Shown: positions 1-12,479 of the stretch, one piece after another
How the letters are laid out: every line of letters begins with the position of its first letter
Position numbering within the stretch: position 1 is the first letter of the stretch
From: Clonostachys chloroleuca
Lineage: Eukaryota > Ascomycota > Sordariomycetes > Hypocreales > Bionectriaceae
Reading direction: 5' to 3'
NCBI GenBank assembly: GCA_037952775.1
Contig: JBANAY010000004.1
Coordinates: 248,001-312,000 of the forward strand
Length of the DNA stretch: 64,000 bases
The notes under the pieces: generated by a model
The model's database searches: none
The model's input: only the letters and a program-made list of their open reading frames with translations
Told to the model about the DNA's origin: nothing
Program-made: the position numbers and the translations under genes

Positions 1-115
1 GATACAACGGCACAACCTAGACGGAGAGACCCTGAGTTAGGTTGTGCACGTTCGTTTGCAAGTTGTTGTTGCTGGCTGTTCCGGTTCTAGGTCGGCGATG
101 GTCGTTACATTTGTG

Positions 116-1096
116 TCATAGTTTCTTCGTCATCATAGTTCTCTCGAACATTGGCAATGGGGTTCCCGAGCCGCCGGGATCTCGTATCCCGCCAAGGAGC
201 CAGTCAGTCAAGCCCACGAACTTGGCGCCGACTCCTTTCTCCCAGTTACCACCCTCCTGGGCTGTCTCGATGGTGTGGCTGAGGATCCTGCCCTCCTGGT
301 CAAAGTCAAAAATGAAAAGGCCTGTGAAGGCCTTGTTGGCTTCAACGCCATCTTCGCGGCCGACAAGCCGGAGGGACTTGGCAATGGTACTGATATGGCT
401 ACCGCCCCCGACCGCTGGCTTGCGCTTCTCGCACCATCTGACGACCAATTGCTCGGGGATTGCACCGGCTCTTCGAGGCAGAAAGGTGATGGGCTCGGTG
501 GTTACGCGCTCAGCAAGGATCTCTATTTTGACGTTTCCAATGATCGGCACTCGGTTCCAGGCTATAGGAGAGGTCCAAAGCGCTGCATTGTACGCAACGC
601 GGCCGGAGACTGTGGGTAGGTGAGGATGGGTCGAGGGAAAGAGATGGAGTGAGATGTTCGGTGCAAGCAGGTCTTGAGGAAGCGGAGATTGAAGAAGAGT
701 CGGTAACCGTTCTTGCAGTATCCTCAAAGCTGTGGCTTCGGGTCAGTGTGCGATCCCGGGTGCGGGGCGGCAAGCATCTTGTCTCTCCAACTCACTGTTA
801 CCCAGGTTGGCCTTATTCGGATCGGGCGGCTGATCACCCCCTGCGCCAACCCATAATGGTCCCTTGGGATCGAAGAAGGTGTGGTGCGAGCTCCCGGAGG
901 AAATCCTAGGGCTTATGCCAGAGCAGAGCCCGGGCTGCGGTCGGTACGGGGCGGGCGGAGGGCCGTCGTTGGCGGCGATGTTCGGCTGTGGTGTTGATGC
1001 TTTGGCCGAGTCGACGGTGGTGGTTATACAGCGGGCAAAGGACAGTGAGGAAGAGCGAGCAGTACTGTGTAGGGCACAGCGCATTGGGGCCGCCAT
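116..1096 (-). CDS. Mitochondrial-targeted conserved fungal protein, function unknown
   Basis: Two exons, 796..1096 and 116..729, joined across a 66 bp intron with a GTGAGT donor and CAG acceptor. The join reads ...NLGNTLRILQERLPTLL... in one frame and gives 304 residues. I chose the ATG at 1096 because the frame continues upstream only through a non-ATG codon, and because this start gives an Arg/Ser-rich, acid-poor N-terminus (MAAPMRCALHSTARSS...) like a mitochondrial presequence. The second exon carries a conserved block (LHLFPSTHPHLPTVSGRVAY, then a segment with VPIIGNVKIEI). It ends with a region around FIFDFDQEGRILSH that resembles NTF2-like folds. That fold is a guess from the sequence pattern. 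I recognise the family as widespread in filamentous fungi but know no function. It is transcribed divergently from ypt1. Confidence 0.75.
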
Positions 1097-2304
1097 GGCT
1101 GGTCGAGGCGGCGTGGCGGGAGACACATGGATTGGCCTGGGGATGCTCTGGTAGGGCCGGCGCAGCGAATAGCTTCGATTAAGATGTTGCACCCAATCTG
1201 AAGAGGCTCTTATTTTTTTCTGGGCTTCCTCCCCCAGAAAGCATGGCCCTGTTTTCGGGTGGGGGCCCTATCCGTCGTGGCGGGTCTCAGGCTGGATAGT
1301 TCATCACTGGTGGCCCTATCGTTGCTAGAGTGGTGTGCCACGCTGGGACTCGCATCTTGGCCTGTGCATTTGCTAGATGAGCAGGTTGATATCCTGCGTA
1401 CCCTCAGCCGGGAATTGGGCCATTGCATTGCCTTGCCCGCCTTGGTATCTGTCACGTAGGATGCGGGTGCTACCTGGTGTTATGCACGCCGGGCAACTCA
1501 GGCACACACAATCAACATGGATCATGGTGCACCGACTCAACACCCAAAGACAATACACAACCCATCAAGAACATGGAGGGCAATCCAGAATTCAAAAGAT
1601 GTGCAGCTCGTTCACCCGTCCTCAGCTGGTGCCGGCAAAATCCATTGATGCAATGGGGTCGTGCTCCGGCACGCTCGCTTGTAGATTATTCAATGTCAAG
1701 TCCAGTCTGTAGCGATACCCGAGCGGCTGGTGCGTGCATGCATGTGGCAGACTGAGACATGCTTACGTCGTAACTGATAGAGATGATTCACGGCGGATTG
1801 GTGAGTGCAAGGTTCCCCCCATGTCTGAACACTCCGCGGTAATTAGGCCTGGTGCTCGCTGGCGCTTGGAGCCCAGCAGTGATGCCAAAGATAGCATCCC
1901 CTGCGTTCAGCGGGAGGCGAGGCCTCAGGTACCTGCTTACCTGTGCGGGCCTGGAGACCGATCAAGTCGACCTGGACCGACCGTGGCTGATACCTGATAC
2001 CGGGCAGACACCTGCCGCCTCCCGCTGGCGTCGACCACATTACAGAAGGGGCCAGCACCGCCTCCACGTGACCTGTCAGCTGCCCTCACCTCCCACCGCC
2101 CATAGATCAGCAGGCGTGTCCTGCCTGACGTACATCCTTTGGTGCTATTTCGCAGCCTATTGCTCTCACCTGGACCTTTCTTTCATCATCCCCAACGCCC
2201 GACCCATCCTCATCGACCCTTCGACCCATCACCCCACGGCGCTGCACTTCTCGACGACTTGACATCGATTTTTTTATCATCTGCAAACTTCTCGAACCGC
2301 CAAC
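1097..2304. promoter_or_regulatory. Divergent intergenic region between the mitochondrial-protein gene and ypt1
   Basis: About 1.2 kb with no supported gene. It must hold the promoters of both flanking genes. The 150 bases before the ypt1 start are C/T-rich, as in many fungal leaders, and the ypt1 start has A at -3 (CCAACATGA). I see no clear TATA box. Confidence 0.5.
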
Positions 2305-3335
2305 ATGAATCCTGAGTGGTATGCGACCCCGGCGTAGTCTCCTATTGCGATAACCCCCCTGATAGGCACACCTTTGCTGACAGTTGATTTTCAGAGTCCT
2401 ACCAGCCGCCGCAACCTTGCATCCAAATTTTCAAACCACAGGATCCTACGAACCATCTGATTCCGATGAAGTCTGACCCAATATCGCTAGATACGACTAC
2501 CTCTTCAAGCTGCTCCTCATCGGAGACTCCGGTGTTGGAAAGTCCTGCCTGCTCTTGCGTTTTGCCGACGACACCTATACCGAGTCCTACATCTCAACTA
2601 TTGGAGTTGATTTCGTACGTTTCCATGGGCCCATACCTTGCCTTTGATCCCGTTTCTGGAACCATTACTGAGGCTTGACTAGAAAATCAGAACGATCGAA
2701 CTTGATGGCAAGACTGTCAAGCTGCAAATTGTATGTATACCCTGCATATATCTCGCTTCACTGCTTGGGACCATGTACCTAATTATGACTCGAATGTAGT
2801 GGGACACTGCTGGCCAGGAACGATTCCGAACGATCACTTCTTCCTACTACCGTGGAGCCCACGGCATCTGTGTGGTCTACGATGTCACAGACATGGACTC
2901 TTTCAACAACGTGAAGCAGTGGCTTCAGGAAATCGACCGCTATGCTACCGAGGGTGTCAACAAGCTGCTTGTGGGCAACAAGAGCGATATGTCCGACAAG
3001 AAGGTGGTGGAGTACACAGTTGCTAAGGTATGTAACTCACATGAAAATAGCCAGGTTTTCTGTCCACCAGAAAACCTTCACAGACCACCATCATCAATCA
3101 TGCCTCGACTGTCAGGATATTAATGATCTTCCCACAGGAATTCGCTGACAGCCTGGGAATTCCATTCCTCGAGACCTCGGCAAAGAACGCCAGCAATGTC
3201 GAGCAGGCTTTCTTGACCATGGCTCGTCAAATCAAGGAGCGCATGGGTACCACCACAGCAAACAACACCAAGCCAAGCGTCCAAGTCGGCCCAGGCCAGG
3301 GCGTTGGCTCTTCAAACAACAACGGCTGCTGCTAA
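2305..3335 (+). CDS. ypt1: Rab1-family small GTPase Ypt1
   Basis: Five exons (2305..2315, 2491..2614, 2683..2730, 2800..3027, 3138..3335) splice in frame to 202 residues, the usual length. The first coding exon is only 11 bases (MNPE and part of Y). All Rab signatures are visible: P-loop GDSGVGKS, switch I with TIGVDF, the [12 protein letters not shown] switch II motif, NKSD for guanine recognition, and ETSAK. The protein ends in two cysteines (NNNGCC), the site of double geranylgeranylation. Family knowledge: Ypt1/Rab1 controls ER-to-Golgi vesicle tethering and early Golgi traffic, with a role in autophagosome formation. The intron layout supports an ordinary functional gene. It converges with the next gene. 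Confidence 0.96.
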
Positions 3336-4489
3336 GCTGTCCACTACTCTTTCATGGTTACGAAGGTTGATGGAGTATGGTTGACAAGGCGACGAACCAG
3401 TGGTGCCGGATTGATGGGCGTCTTTTGCAGCTCATAATGAATGGTTCCGTTATCCTCTGGGTTTCTTATTTCTCCCACAGTTTGCCTCGTTTTTTTCTCT
3501 TTTATCTTGATTGCTGCGCATAGAACAAGTAATGTTCGTTTGGATCTTTTTTTAAGTCTCGGGCCGCACGACACGTCAGACTTACGTTCGTCCTTGTATT
3601 GGAACATTCCGGGCTAGGGAGGGCAAGGCAGTAACTGAGGCATGGATAATAACTACCCGCCTGGTTCTGGTGGGGTTAAACAGAGTCCTGCAATGCTCGA
3701 TTTTCTGCTTCCGGTGACGTGACTACGCTCTCTGATGATCATTATGGACTCGAGAACAACCATCTTTATTCTGGGTTATCCGTAGCTGATTCTCCATATA
3801 CGATTAGGTGGTTAATCCCATGTACTGTTCTACAACCACTCGCCTCCAAAACTCGTATACTAAGAGTCTGCGATACGACCCCCCCCCCCCCCCCCCGAGC
3901 ATTCCAAGTAAACTTAAGCCAGTTTAGCTTACCGTGTCTGGGAAGAGGAAGAAACGAAAACTATCATCCGATTGCTGGCTCGTCCTATGGCAAATACACA
4001 ATGGTATACATACCCTCTAGGTAGTACTAGCATTCACAGTGGAGACGGAATACTTGCTTCAGAATGTGGGTGATTATAATTAAGATATGATAAGATGATT
4101 CAACTTCTGTTAAAAAAGAGTACGCACACCAGCTACTCAATAGCGGGATATAAGAGTTACAAGAAGAGGAAAAAGCCGCCCGTAATCCAGTGATTTCAAA
4201 GCCGGGGTCATCAACCAACACCATCCTTCCTTTTCATGTACATATTCCCTGCTCCAACCAAAAAAAATAAAAAAATCCAGCCAACCGGGGCAAAACCTGA
4301 GAGTTGAAGAAGAAAAAAACACTAGACAATTATCGATAAACGGACATGAATTTTTTGTGCGAGTGATCAAATCACAATTTGTTAGCGTCGAAGGTAACAC
4401 GTCGTATCTCATGATAGCGAAAGGTTAAACAACCCTATGAGTGTGAGGCGTATGTTGTCCTCTTGGATGTGAAACAGGAGATTGGAGGT
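3336..4489. other. Convergent 3' intergenic region with an 18-base poly-C tract
   Basis: About 1.15 kb between two converging genes. It should hold both 3' UTRs. The only notable element is an uninterrupted run of 18 C at 3879..3896. I see no gene here. Confidence 0.6.
3879..3896. repeat. Poly-C homopolymer tract (18 bases)
   Basis: Eighteen consecutive C residues in the convergent 3' intergenic region. The exact length in the genome is uncertain because homopolymers are hard to call. Confidence 0.9.
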
Positions 4490-7400
4490 TTACGCAAGAC
4501 CCAGAAATTTAAGGGCCTTGCGACTGTTTGGCTTTTGCAGCCGCGAGGGCTTTTGCAAAAAGATGGGCATCAATCGTCGTTCTTCAAAGTCATAATCGCT
4601 GTCCTCGGCAGGATCATACGTGAAAATGGACGCTTCATCATCCTCGACGGGCAGTCTTCTTCTTGAGAGCTTCGATTTTCTGCTTTTTGAGGATCGGAAA
4701 GACTTTGATGTCTTAATTGTCTCTACTACCGATGTAGCCTTCATCGATAATGCGGGTGAGATGAGGGGGTAAGAGTTCCCTGACAACGGTGATTTAGGGC
4801 TTTGGGGCACAGTTGTCTTGGGAAAGGGAGAAAATGTGCTGGTAAGGGGTGGTGGCCGAGGCTTTTGTTCTTGCTTTTTCGTAGGCGTCGCAACCTGTGA
4901 CTCTTCTGGATTGTAGAATTTGGACACTTCAATCAAGAGCTTCCTGACAGTGGAGACAAAAGTAGCAATTTCAGCATCACTGGCGCTGGATGTGAGAAGA
5001 AAGTTGGCTTTAGAGACAGATACATCTGTTGACTCTCCCGTTGGCGACCCAATTGGATGCCCCAATGGATTGGCCTTGTCCGTATCGTTGACGATAGATG
5101 CCCCGCGAATATGTTTGAAGGCGCCAATATCGCCGCTCTTGGAATCAACAATTTGAGCCACCTTCATGAGATCCACACCAACTAGTTTTTGAAGAGCCAA
5201 GATCGTAGAGAGATGTTCAGGCGGATACTCCAACAAAAGGTACCTAACCTCTGTGTGGAGGGCCAAATACGTCTCCAAATGGGGGATGATCAGAGTTGCG
5301 AGAAGATATGAGTTGTTGAATGGGTTATCTGAAGCCTGATTGGCAAGAGGTTGAGCAGTGTATGCCTGCATGGCATTGGCAAGGAGATACCTATAAAGGT
5401 GTTAGCTGCAAAACGTCGACTCGGTGGTCATATTAGCGGTAACTGACCTAAAATCTAGCCTTCCACTACGGCTCACACCATTCTTTTTTGATCCCAGCTT
5501 GTCCAGAAGGCCAGTGATGGCCGAGGAATACTCTTTGGCTACACTCCTTTGAGATCCGATGGCCAAAATCTGATCAATTCTCCGTTTAGTAGCGCGTGGG
5601 CTGCCTGGTTCGGCTTCGCGGAAAATTGGCTTCCATAAAGCCTCCATTTCCGGTAGCAGAGAGAAGGAAAATTGTCGGTAGCCCTGCGTCTCGGGTGGGA
5701 AATAGAAGCTCAAAACAGAACGGAGAGAATTTTGTACCAAGACAGCATTCTGATTGTTTGAGATCAAGAAATCGGTGAACTTCTCTCTCTTGTCAGACAC
5801 CGATGGTGTGGGCGTTTCTTGGGGTGTTGGAGGTATCTCAAGCTTGATTGCCGCCGCAGTATTGCTTTGCTTCTCGACCGTCCATGTAGTCTGTAAATAA
5901 GCAAATGGGTCATACTCGTCAACACCAACCGTCGGCGAAGCAACAGAAGGTTCTGTTGCGGTGTTCTCAGGTCCCTCCTGGCTTATACGTTTAGACGAAG
6001 ATCTCGGCGTACTTGGGAGCTGATCGTTGACCGAATCGCTGTCCGAGTCCTCGGCAGATTGGGAGAGAACGGGATAAATCCCATTCTTGAAACCTTGGAT
6101 CACGGTATCAAGCAACGCATCTGGGACCTCATCTTTGAAATAGACCACAAGATCCTCAGCCATGATGAAAACAGGTACAAACGGCTCCCGTGCTGCGGTT
6201 ATTGGGTCAGCATCAGTGCCACGATCAACGTAGGATGGCCGCTTAGCCTTTCGCTTCTTGCACAACGGGACCGGTTCAAGGCTGACAACGCTAGTTTGCC
6301 GGGGCTTCAGTATGACAGTCCGCGGGCCATCAATGATGTCCAGCCTTTGGGGGCAATCCGTTTGATCAGTGACGACCATACAAGACCTTGGTCTTGGGCA
6401 TAGAGCAGTGGCAGCAGTTTCCTCTGCAATGTCTTCATAAGAAATATCCAGATCTCGGTATGTCGAAATACATGGATAAATCCTGTCCAACGACATTACT
6501 CGTGTGACTGGAGTTTTAATACTTGGCATTCTCATATCAACGACTGAAGCTTCTCCGAATACCACATCTGTCGTCGAACGAATGTCGAAAATTTCAGATT
6601 TCGATGTATTCAGTGTCTGTCCAAACGTCGGTGTTAAGATGTTCGAATTATATGTTTCACCAACACAGCTCGGCGTATAGATGGAATCGAAAACTGCCGT
6701 CGGTGAAGGCTGATCGTAATGTGTGACAGAAAATACTGGTGCCGCAGGGGAGATGGGGGCCTCTTCCATTGCCTCTTCGTCATCGAAAACCTCGCTAGTG
6801 GAGCGTCGTTGATCCGGTGCTCCAAAGACATAAAATGGAGCGGCATCTCCAAAGTTGTCGGAGAAGCCGTACATTGGAAGACTCATACTTCTCGGCCGTT
6901 GGGTAAATGTTAAGTCCAAGTCGTTCGAAGGTTGAAGACTCGCCGTTTGGCGGTCCAAAGCTTCGGCTGCTCTCATAGCCCGCGTTATGGGATCTTCTTC
7001 GAACGGGCCGAAATCATACGAATGACAGGCACTCGATGCTGAATCGGGCGCACTTCCAGCGTGCATTGGCGTGTCTATCCATTCTTCCTCCTCGATTGTT
7101 GAGTCGGATAACTCTCCTCTAATCCACTTTTCCGCTTGTGAGGCTAAACCTCCCAAGCCTCCCTTCACCAGGAAGTTGAACTTGGCCTCAGCCTCAATAT
7201 CATCTCCATGTGTCTCATGTCTCATAATTGCGCGGATACACAAAGCTTGGGCACTAGATGTACCTCCATTCATGAAAACGAGACGCTTATTTGAGGATGT
7301 CGAACCTTTGAGAAAGGCTTGGGCGGCATCGTTACGGAGCTTGACAGCTTCATGAACATCTCGAATATACGAATGTGCTTCGAACTCTTGGGTCTGGTCA

Positions 7401-7567
7401 TCCGTGGGCAGGTAACAGTGGATGCTTGGAAGGATAAGTATCTGCGGAGAGGTAGGAAGAAGCCGCAACTGTGTTGAAATTGTCTCGGGGTGGCCTTCGA
7501 ATGCAACTAGGCTACCCAAAGACTCGGTTTTGGCACAATCGAGATTGGGGCAGTCGGTGGTCGCCAT
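4490..7567 (-). CDS. Large uncharacterised fungal protein, Ser/Pro-rich
   Basis: Two exons, 5448..7567 and 4490..5390, joined across a 57 bp intron (GTCAGT...TATAG). The join reads LDF-R-YLLANAMQAY and gives 1006 residues. The ATG at 7567 opens the frame. The N-terminal 200 residues look folded (ILILPSIHCYLP and LVFMNGGTSSAQA segments). A long Ser/Thr/Pro/acid-rich middle follows. Around the exon junction are two helical-looking stretches (NAVLVQNSLRSVLSFYFPPE and TLIIPHLETYLALHTEVRYL). The end is a very basic Ser/Arg/Lys segment, then an acidic patch. No signal peptide or membrane segment is evident. Similar fungal proteins are often loosely labelled 'gastric mucin-like', which reflects composition only. 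I assign no function. Confidence 0.8.
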
Positions 7568-10500
7568 GGCTGTAATGAGAAAAATTGAAAGACTGTGACG
7601 CCCAGCTCAACTAAAATTCGAGGAGTAAAACTCTCCCTCAGAGCAAGGCGCTTGCACAAAGGGTATAGCTGTAGGAAAGAGTGGTGAGTGACGAAGATAT
7701 ATATTGCCAATCGAGGTGTGGAAGAGCCGGCCTCAGCTTGACACTCTCCCTCTCAGATCATGACCAAGAGAACTCGGTATGCTTCCGCCCAATATGCCCA
7801 ATATGACAGCGTCAAAAACAAGAGCTGAGAACGGAGTGGGCAGCAGAGGAATACGATGAGGCGTCACTACCGAAAACACTCATCTGAATTCACCCGTCGG
7901 AAAGAGGGAGAGACAGGCTGAACAACACTGGATGGACCCGGGTTCGGGAAGTAGAAGTAGAAAATGCAAGCTACGTCAAGCGAACAAGAGAGGTCGAACA
8001 CCACAGCTCTGGTTACGTCGTCAAAGGGAAAATGGGCCCCCCGCAAGGTTCTTTCCACCCCTGCCGCCCCAGCACATACAACATACGAGAGAGAGCAAAG
8101 GCCATGCTCGAAATGCTTATTCTACATATCATTGGATGCCGTGCACAACGTACAAGCGCGGGCTCCCGGGGAATGCTACCAGCGCAGATAAGGTGGTGGC
8201 CAGCCAGAGACCCGAACGCAACCAACCCGCGAGCTGGAGCACAGACAGCGCCAAGCTAGAGGCTCGGGGGTGTGGGCGTGGATGTGGGTAGTGCAGGGTG
8301 GGTGCTCGGCGGGTAAGCAGGCAGGTAGGGATGGGTCTGGCCAATATCTCGCCGGAAGCAATGGACGGCTCTTGGGGACAGCAGGAGCGACCTTCAGCCC
8401 AGACGCACAGACTGCCCACTCACCAACGCGCACGGCGGCAGGCACCACCGGTCGAGCGATGATCCTGGCAGGTACCAGAGACAGTCGACACGGCTCCGCC
8501 AGTGATTGGCTTGGGGTACATACCTGGCCACATACCTGCCTCCTCGTGCTGGGTAAGGTAGGCATGGACATGCACGTATCCCCAGGTTACTAGCACGCTC
8601 GACGGCGGCAACGGCTCTTTCCTTCCTTCTTCTAGGCGGACCATCACTCTCTGCTCACCTGCGCTGCTTTTCGTGGTTTCTTTTTCGACATGCCGCATGG
8701 ACTTTTTGCCTGCGTCTGGTTCTGAGCTTACGGTCACCGCACCTGCACCTGCATCTGCATCTGCACATGCATCCCGGAAGTGGCCCAACAAAGTACGAGC
8801 TCAGAAGGATATGCAGGCTCACCCTTTAGATTCCAGACGGAGGAACTGCAGTTCCTGGTGGTTTTTCTTTTCTCCCCCCCCTCCCTGCTCCCTTGTGGGC
8901 AATGTGATCCGCTACCCAGCCGATCACTACGTAGGTGCCCTGGCCACTGTGAAAAGGGTGATCGACATAGCTCAAGCCACGTAGCTGAACAGACATGTTA
9001 GCTCCGAACCAGGCATCTCCAGCGTTTATTACCTGGCGGTCAGTTTTGGCAGGGGTTGATAGTCGAGAACCGAACCTGAGCTTGGAGGCACACAACCTGA
9101 TGCTTTTGTGCACCCGCTTGACACCTTCTACTATCGGTCTGTTTGGCGCTTGTGCAAGCTAGAATCCGAGCTTGTGAACCGTTACCGGCAGATGGTCGTT
9201 CAACTACCCGCTTCGAGATTGACTCATGAAACTCGACGGCACACTCAATTGCAATTAGTGGTGACACCGATCCGTATCGCCATGAGAGTCGTTTCGAGCC
9301 TCCGATCTAGCTTCGGCGAAGAATAACACCGAGGGCCAAAATTCCATTTCCATGTTTTGTGCTCCAGTACACGAGGATGGAACAAGTCCGGCCCCTGCAT
9401 GATTGATATTGGTATAATTTGCTCACAGACATTCACACTAATTGGGAACAGCGTACATTAGCCACCTGCAGAACCTCCACGGTCCGATATCCGGATCTTC
9501 AGACCAGCCTCAGCAATACTAAAGTACTTTCTTTCTTTTCTCTATAGGCTTGATCTTCACTTCCTCTAGAGACTAGGCACGGGCAATTTCCCATACCGAC
9601 TATCACATATAAAGATAGATCATATGCGGGGGACTGTACGTTCCCCAAGTCAGGTTTATTCTTCTCGCGAGAATGATCCCGCCAAGGGTGGAATGCGACG
9701 CACGACCGCGCGGAACTCGTCACTTGCCACCCCGGTATCTAAGACATCGACAACAGAGTGATAGGCCGCACCCGGGAGCCTAGTTTCATCGGCCGCGGGC
9801 TACCACGATATGTATGTCTCTGATGCCCGAACCGTTGAGGTACTGGGAGTTTTATTGGGAATAAACGCAAAACGGCCCGCGAGCACGAATTCGGATTTGT
9901 TTGCGAGGAAGGAACCGGTTGTATGACCACGCATTTCCTATATGCAACAACTGACATCCCGATGACTGCGAGTGACCTGCTGCTCTAGCGCCCACCTTTC
10001 ATCAGGACGACTCACCCCTAGCCCACCCGTAGCTTTGGTTGCTTTTCTTAGCATTATCCACTGCTAATGATCAACAGCCCAGTGTCCCAAATTCAGTGCT
10101 GGGCCAAGATGAGCACTTGATCTATTGCGTTTATGTCAATTCATACCAAAATGCAGAGTGTAGTCATGAAATTCACTCGATCCACGGTCAACAATTACCT
10201 GATCTTCACATTTAGATAATGGGTGGGCTTGGGTGGAAATCCCCTCAAGCACGAACGGTGGCGTGTACTATTGCCATGCAACATTATGCGTTTCAGGTCC
10301 AAAACTTTTGGGAACCAGCTTGGGCCATATGAAAGCCACCATACTACTAATGCAGGCGTGCACAGGACAACATCCCGAAGACGGCGCCCCAGTCCCGCCC
10401 TCCTGGCTCTCCCCGCCAACCTTGAACAGGCAAGTGGCTGAAATAAAACATGGCACACCAGAACTCTTCTCGTGAAGCTGGAGACCTCATCCTGATGTTA

Positions 10501-12479
10501 ATAATATTTCAAATATTGACAGTAAAATAATACATTATTACATATCATTTAGCTTGATGTTATATTGATAACTGGGTTGATTGTTTTGATATTGTGTCGG
10601 AATCTGAGGCTGTATGGGGGCTTTGGTTGTTTTAGCGACTTGCCAGGTTGTACGCTGGCGGAAAATTGCGATAATTAGACTGCTTCATACGCCCGAAAAA
10701 TCACGGCCTACGTAGCCCATCTATCTTTTCTACAGCCTCGGACTACCTGGGATGCTCTAGTAGAGTAATGAAGATCCCTCAAGCGAGCTCTGTGTCGAGT
10801 TCGTGGCGAATCTAAGTACTCAACTTTTTGGTGATACTTGCTCCTGGAGTTCTGTCTGTCCTTTCCCCCACAGTTGCTCTTATTCAGTATGTAGATCATT
10901 TGTTTTGCATCCTATCTTGGTTCATTCTGCGAACATAGTAATTCTGAGTCCCCCCGATTGAGAGCTGGTGATCAAACGACGATCATTCATGCGAATCTCG
11001 CGTATCTTGCATCGCGCTATATGTGATGGCATAAGACCCTTTGGAAGGCTTTGGGAAGGCCACGACCCTTGCAACCACTGTCAAGGGGTAATTACACTTG
11101 GTAGCGCCGGATGAGCACCGGGCGCCAGAGATTAGGCTCTCCTCGTCTGCCTGGTAGTTCATCCTTTAGCTACTTCTGTCAAGTTCCGTCGATCCCTTGT
11201 GATTAGTACGTAGATAAAGCATGTGGTGATGTGATTGATCACTGTGACATTTATAATCTACACATGTGAAGGGTAACCTGAACCCTCCCAACGCTGTAGA
11301 ACCACCCTAATGCGAACACCATCGCGGGAAGTAACCGGATGGTATTTTGAGCCCATGTCTTTCACCACACCTATCGGATCAAAGCGTCACATATGCGTAG
11401 GAACAAAGCAGAAGAAATTTCCGAGAAAATAGGAAGGAAGGATACTCCGCAGTGCGCTTCAGCTCTTCCTTCATCAGAAGGAGCCGTCAAAAGCAAACAT
11501 CTCGGTTACAGGGCGGGGGGCGGGAAGCTAGCAGCCACCATCTTTTATTGGATATATCCATCCCGGCGGAAAAAGCAAGGACAAAAGATGTGAAGCGAGA
11601 TCATGTACTTCATTAGGTCACAAAATTGGTCAACGATAATTAACGCTAGACCAGTGCGATCTACACAGCAGACCTGTCACAAATACATACGCTAGCCGAG
11701 CCAGGTTATCCGAGCATGGGTTATGCACATCCTATTGTCTAACTATTCCTGTCCAGAGCTGCGTATTGTCCCCTTTCCCTCCTCGCCCAGACAAGGGCTT
11801 GCGTGATCGTCTCTCTGGACAATTCACCCATTACTACGGCAGATTCCGAGTTGATGGGCATGGGTCCTCCTTTTCCTTCTCAAGCTACAGTGAAGGGACG
11901 GACTGAGATGGAGAGCAGACTACAATCTGAAGAATGCCTGTTGAGCTTATTCGCCCCTTTCCCAGGTAGGGATGCCCTCGCCAGCAGATATAAGTATAAG
12001 CACGATTATGCCATTCTTCGTATTGAACACCTTGACAGTGTGAAAATCCAACTGCTCTGTTGCTGTCTCAACGTAGAATCAATATCTCCTAATTTCCCCA
12101 ACCCTCGTAAACATGTCATGGGCAGCATGAGGCGGGAGGCGTTCAAAGGAGGCGTCTAGACCCTTCGGCCCTGCCAGTGACATGGTGTATGAATATGACC
12201 CGCACATCCCCAACACAATAAATTGTCACAGGCGACTCAATCAAGACTCAGTGGGAGGTTACATAGTGTTGCCATCGACTGGAAAGTGAGCCGAGGTGCT
12301 TCGTGGAATTGCCCCAGCTGAGCAGGCTAGGACAAGATGCCGAGAATGGCGTAGCCCACGAAAGCAATGCAGATCTACACAGGCACGGTCCGATACCCCA
12401 AGCTTGTCAAGAGCTCTCATACCGACACAATGGATGTGACAAGCTGTGGTTTGATGTAGCGTCTTATTGATGGAACCAA
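7568..12479. other. 4.9 kb gene-free region
   Basis: No reading frame here has the composition, length or splice pattern of a conserved gene. The part next to 7567 must contain the promoter of the large uncharacterised gene, and the part next to 12480 the 3' UTR of the WD40 gene. A clearly AT-rich patch lies at about 10495..10600. A short degenerate ACCTGC/ATCTGC repeat lies near 8740..8770. I found no transposase, no long terminal repeat and no tRNA. A non-coding transcript cannot be excluded from sequence alone. Confidence 0.5.
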
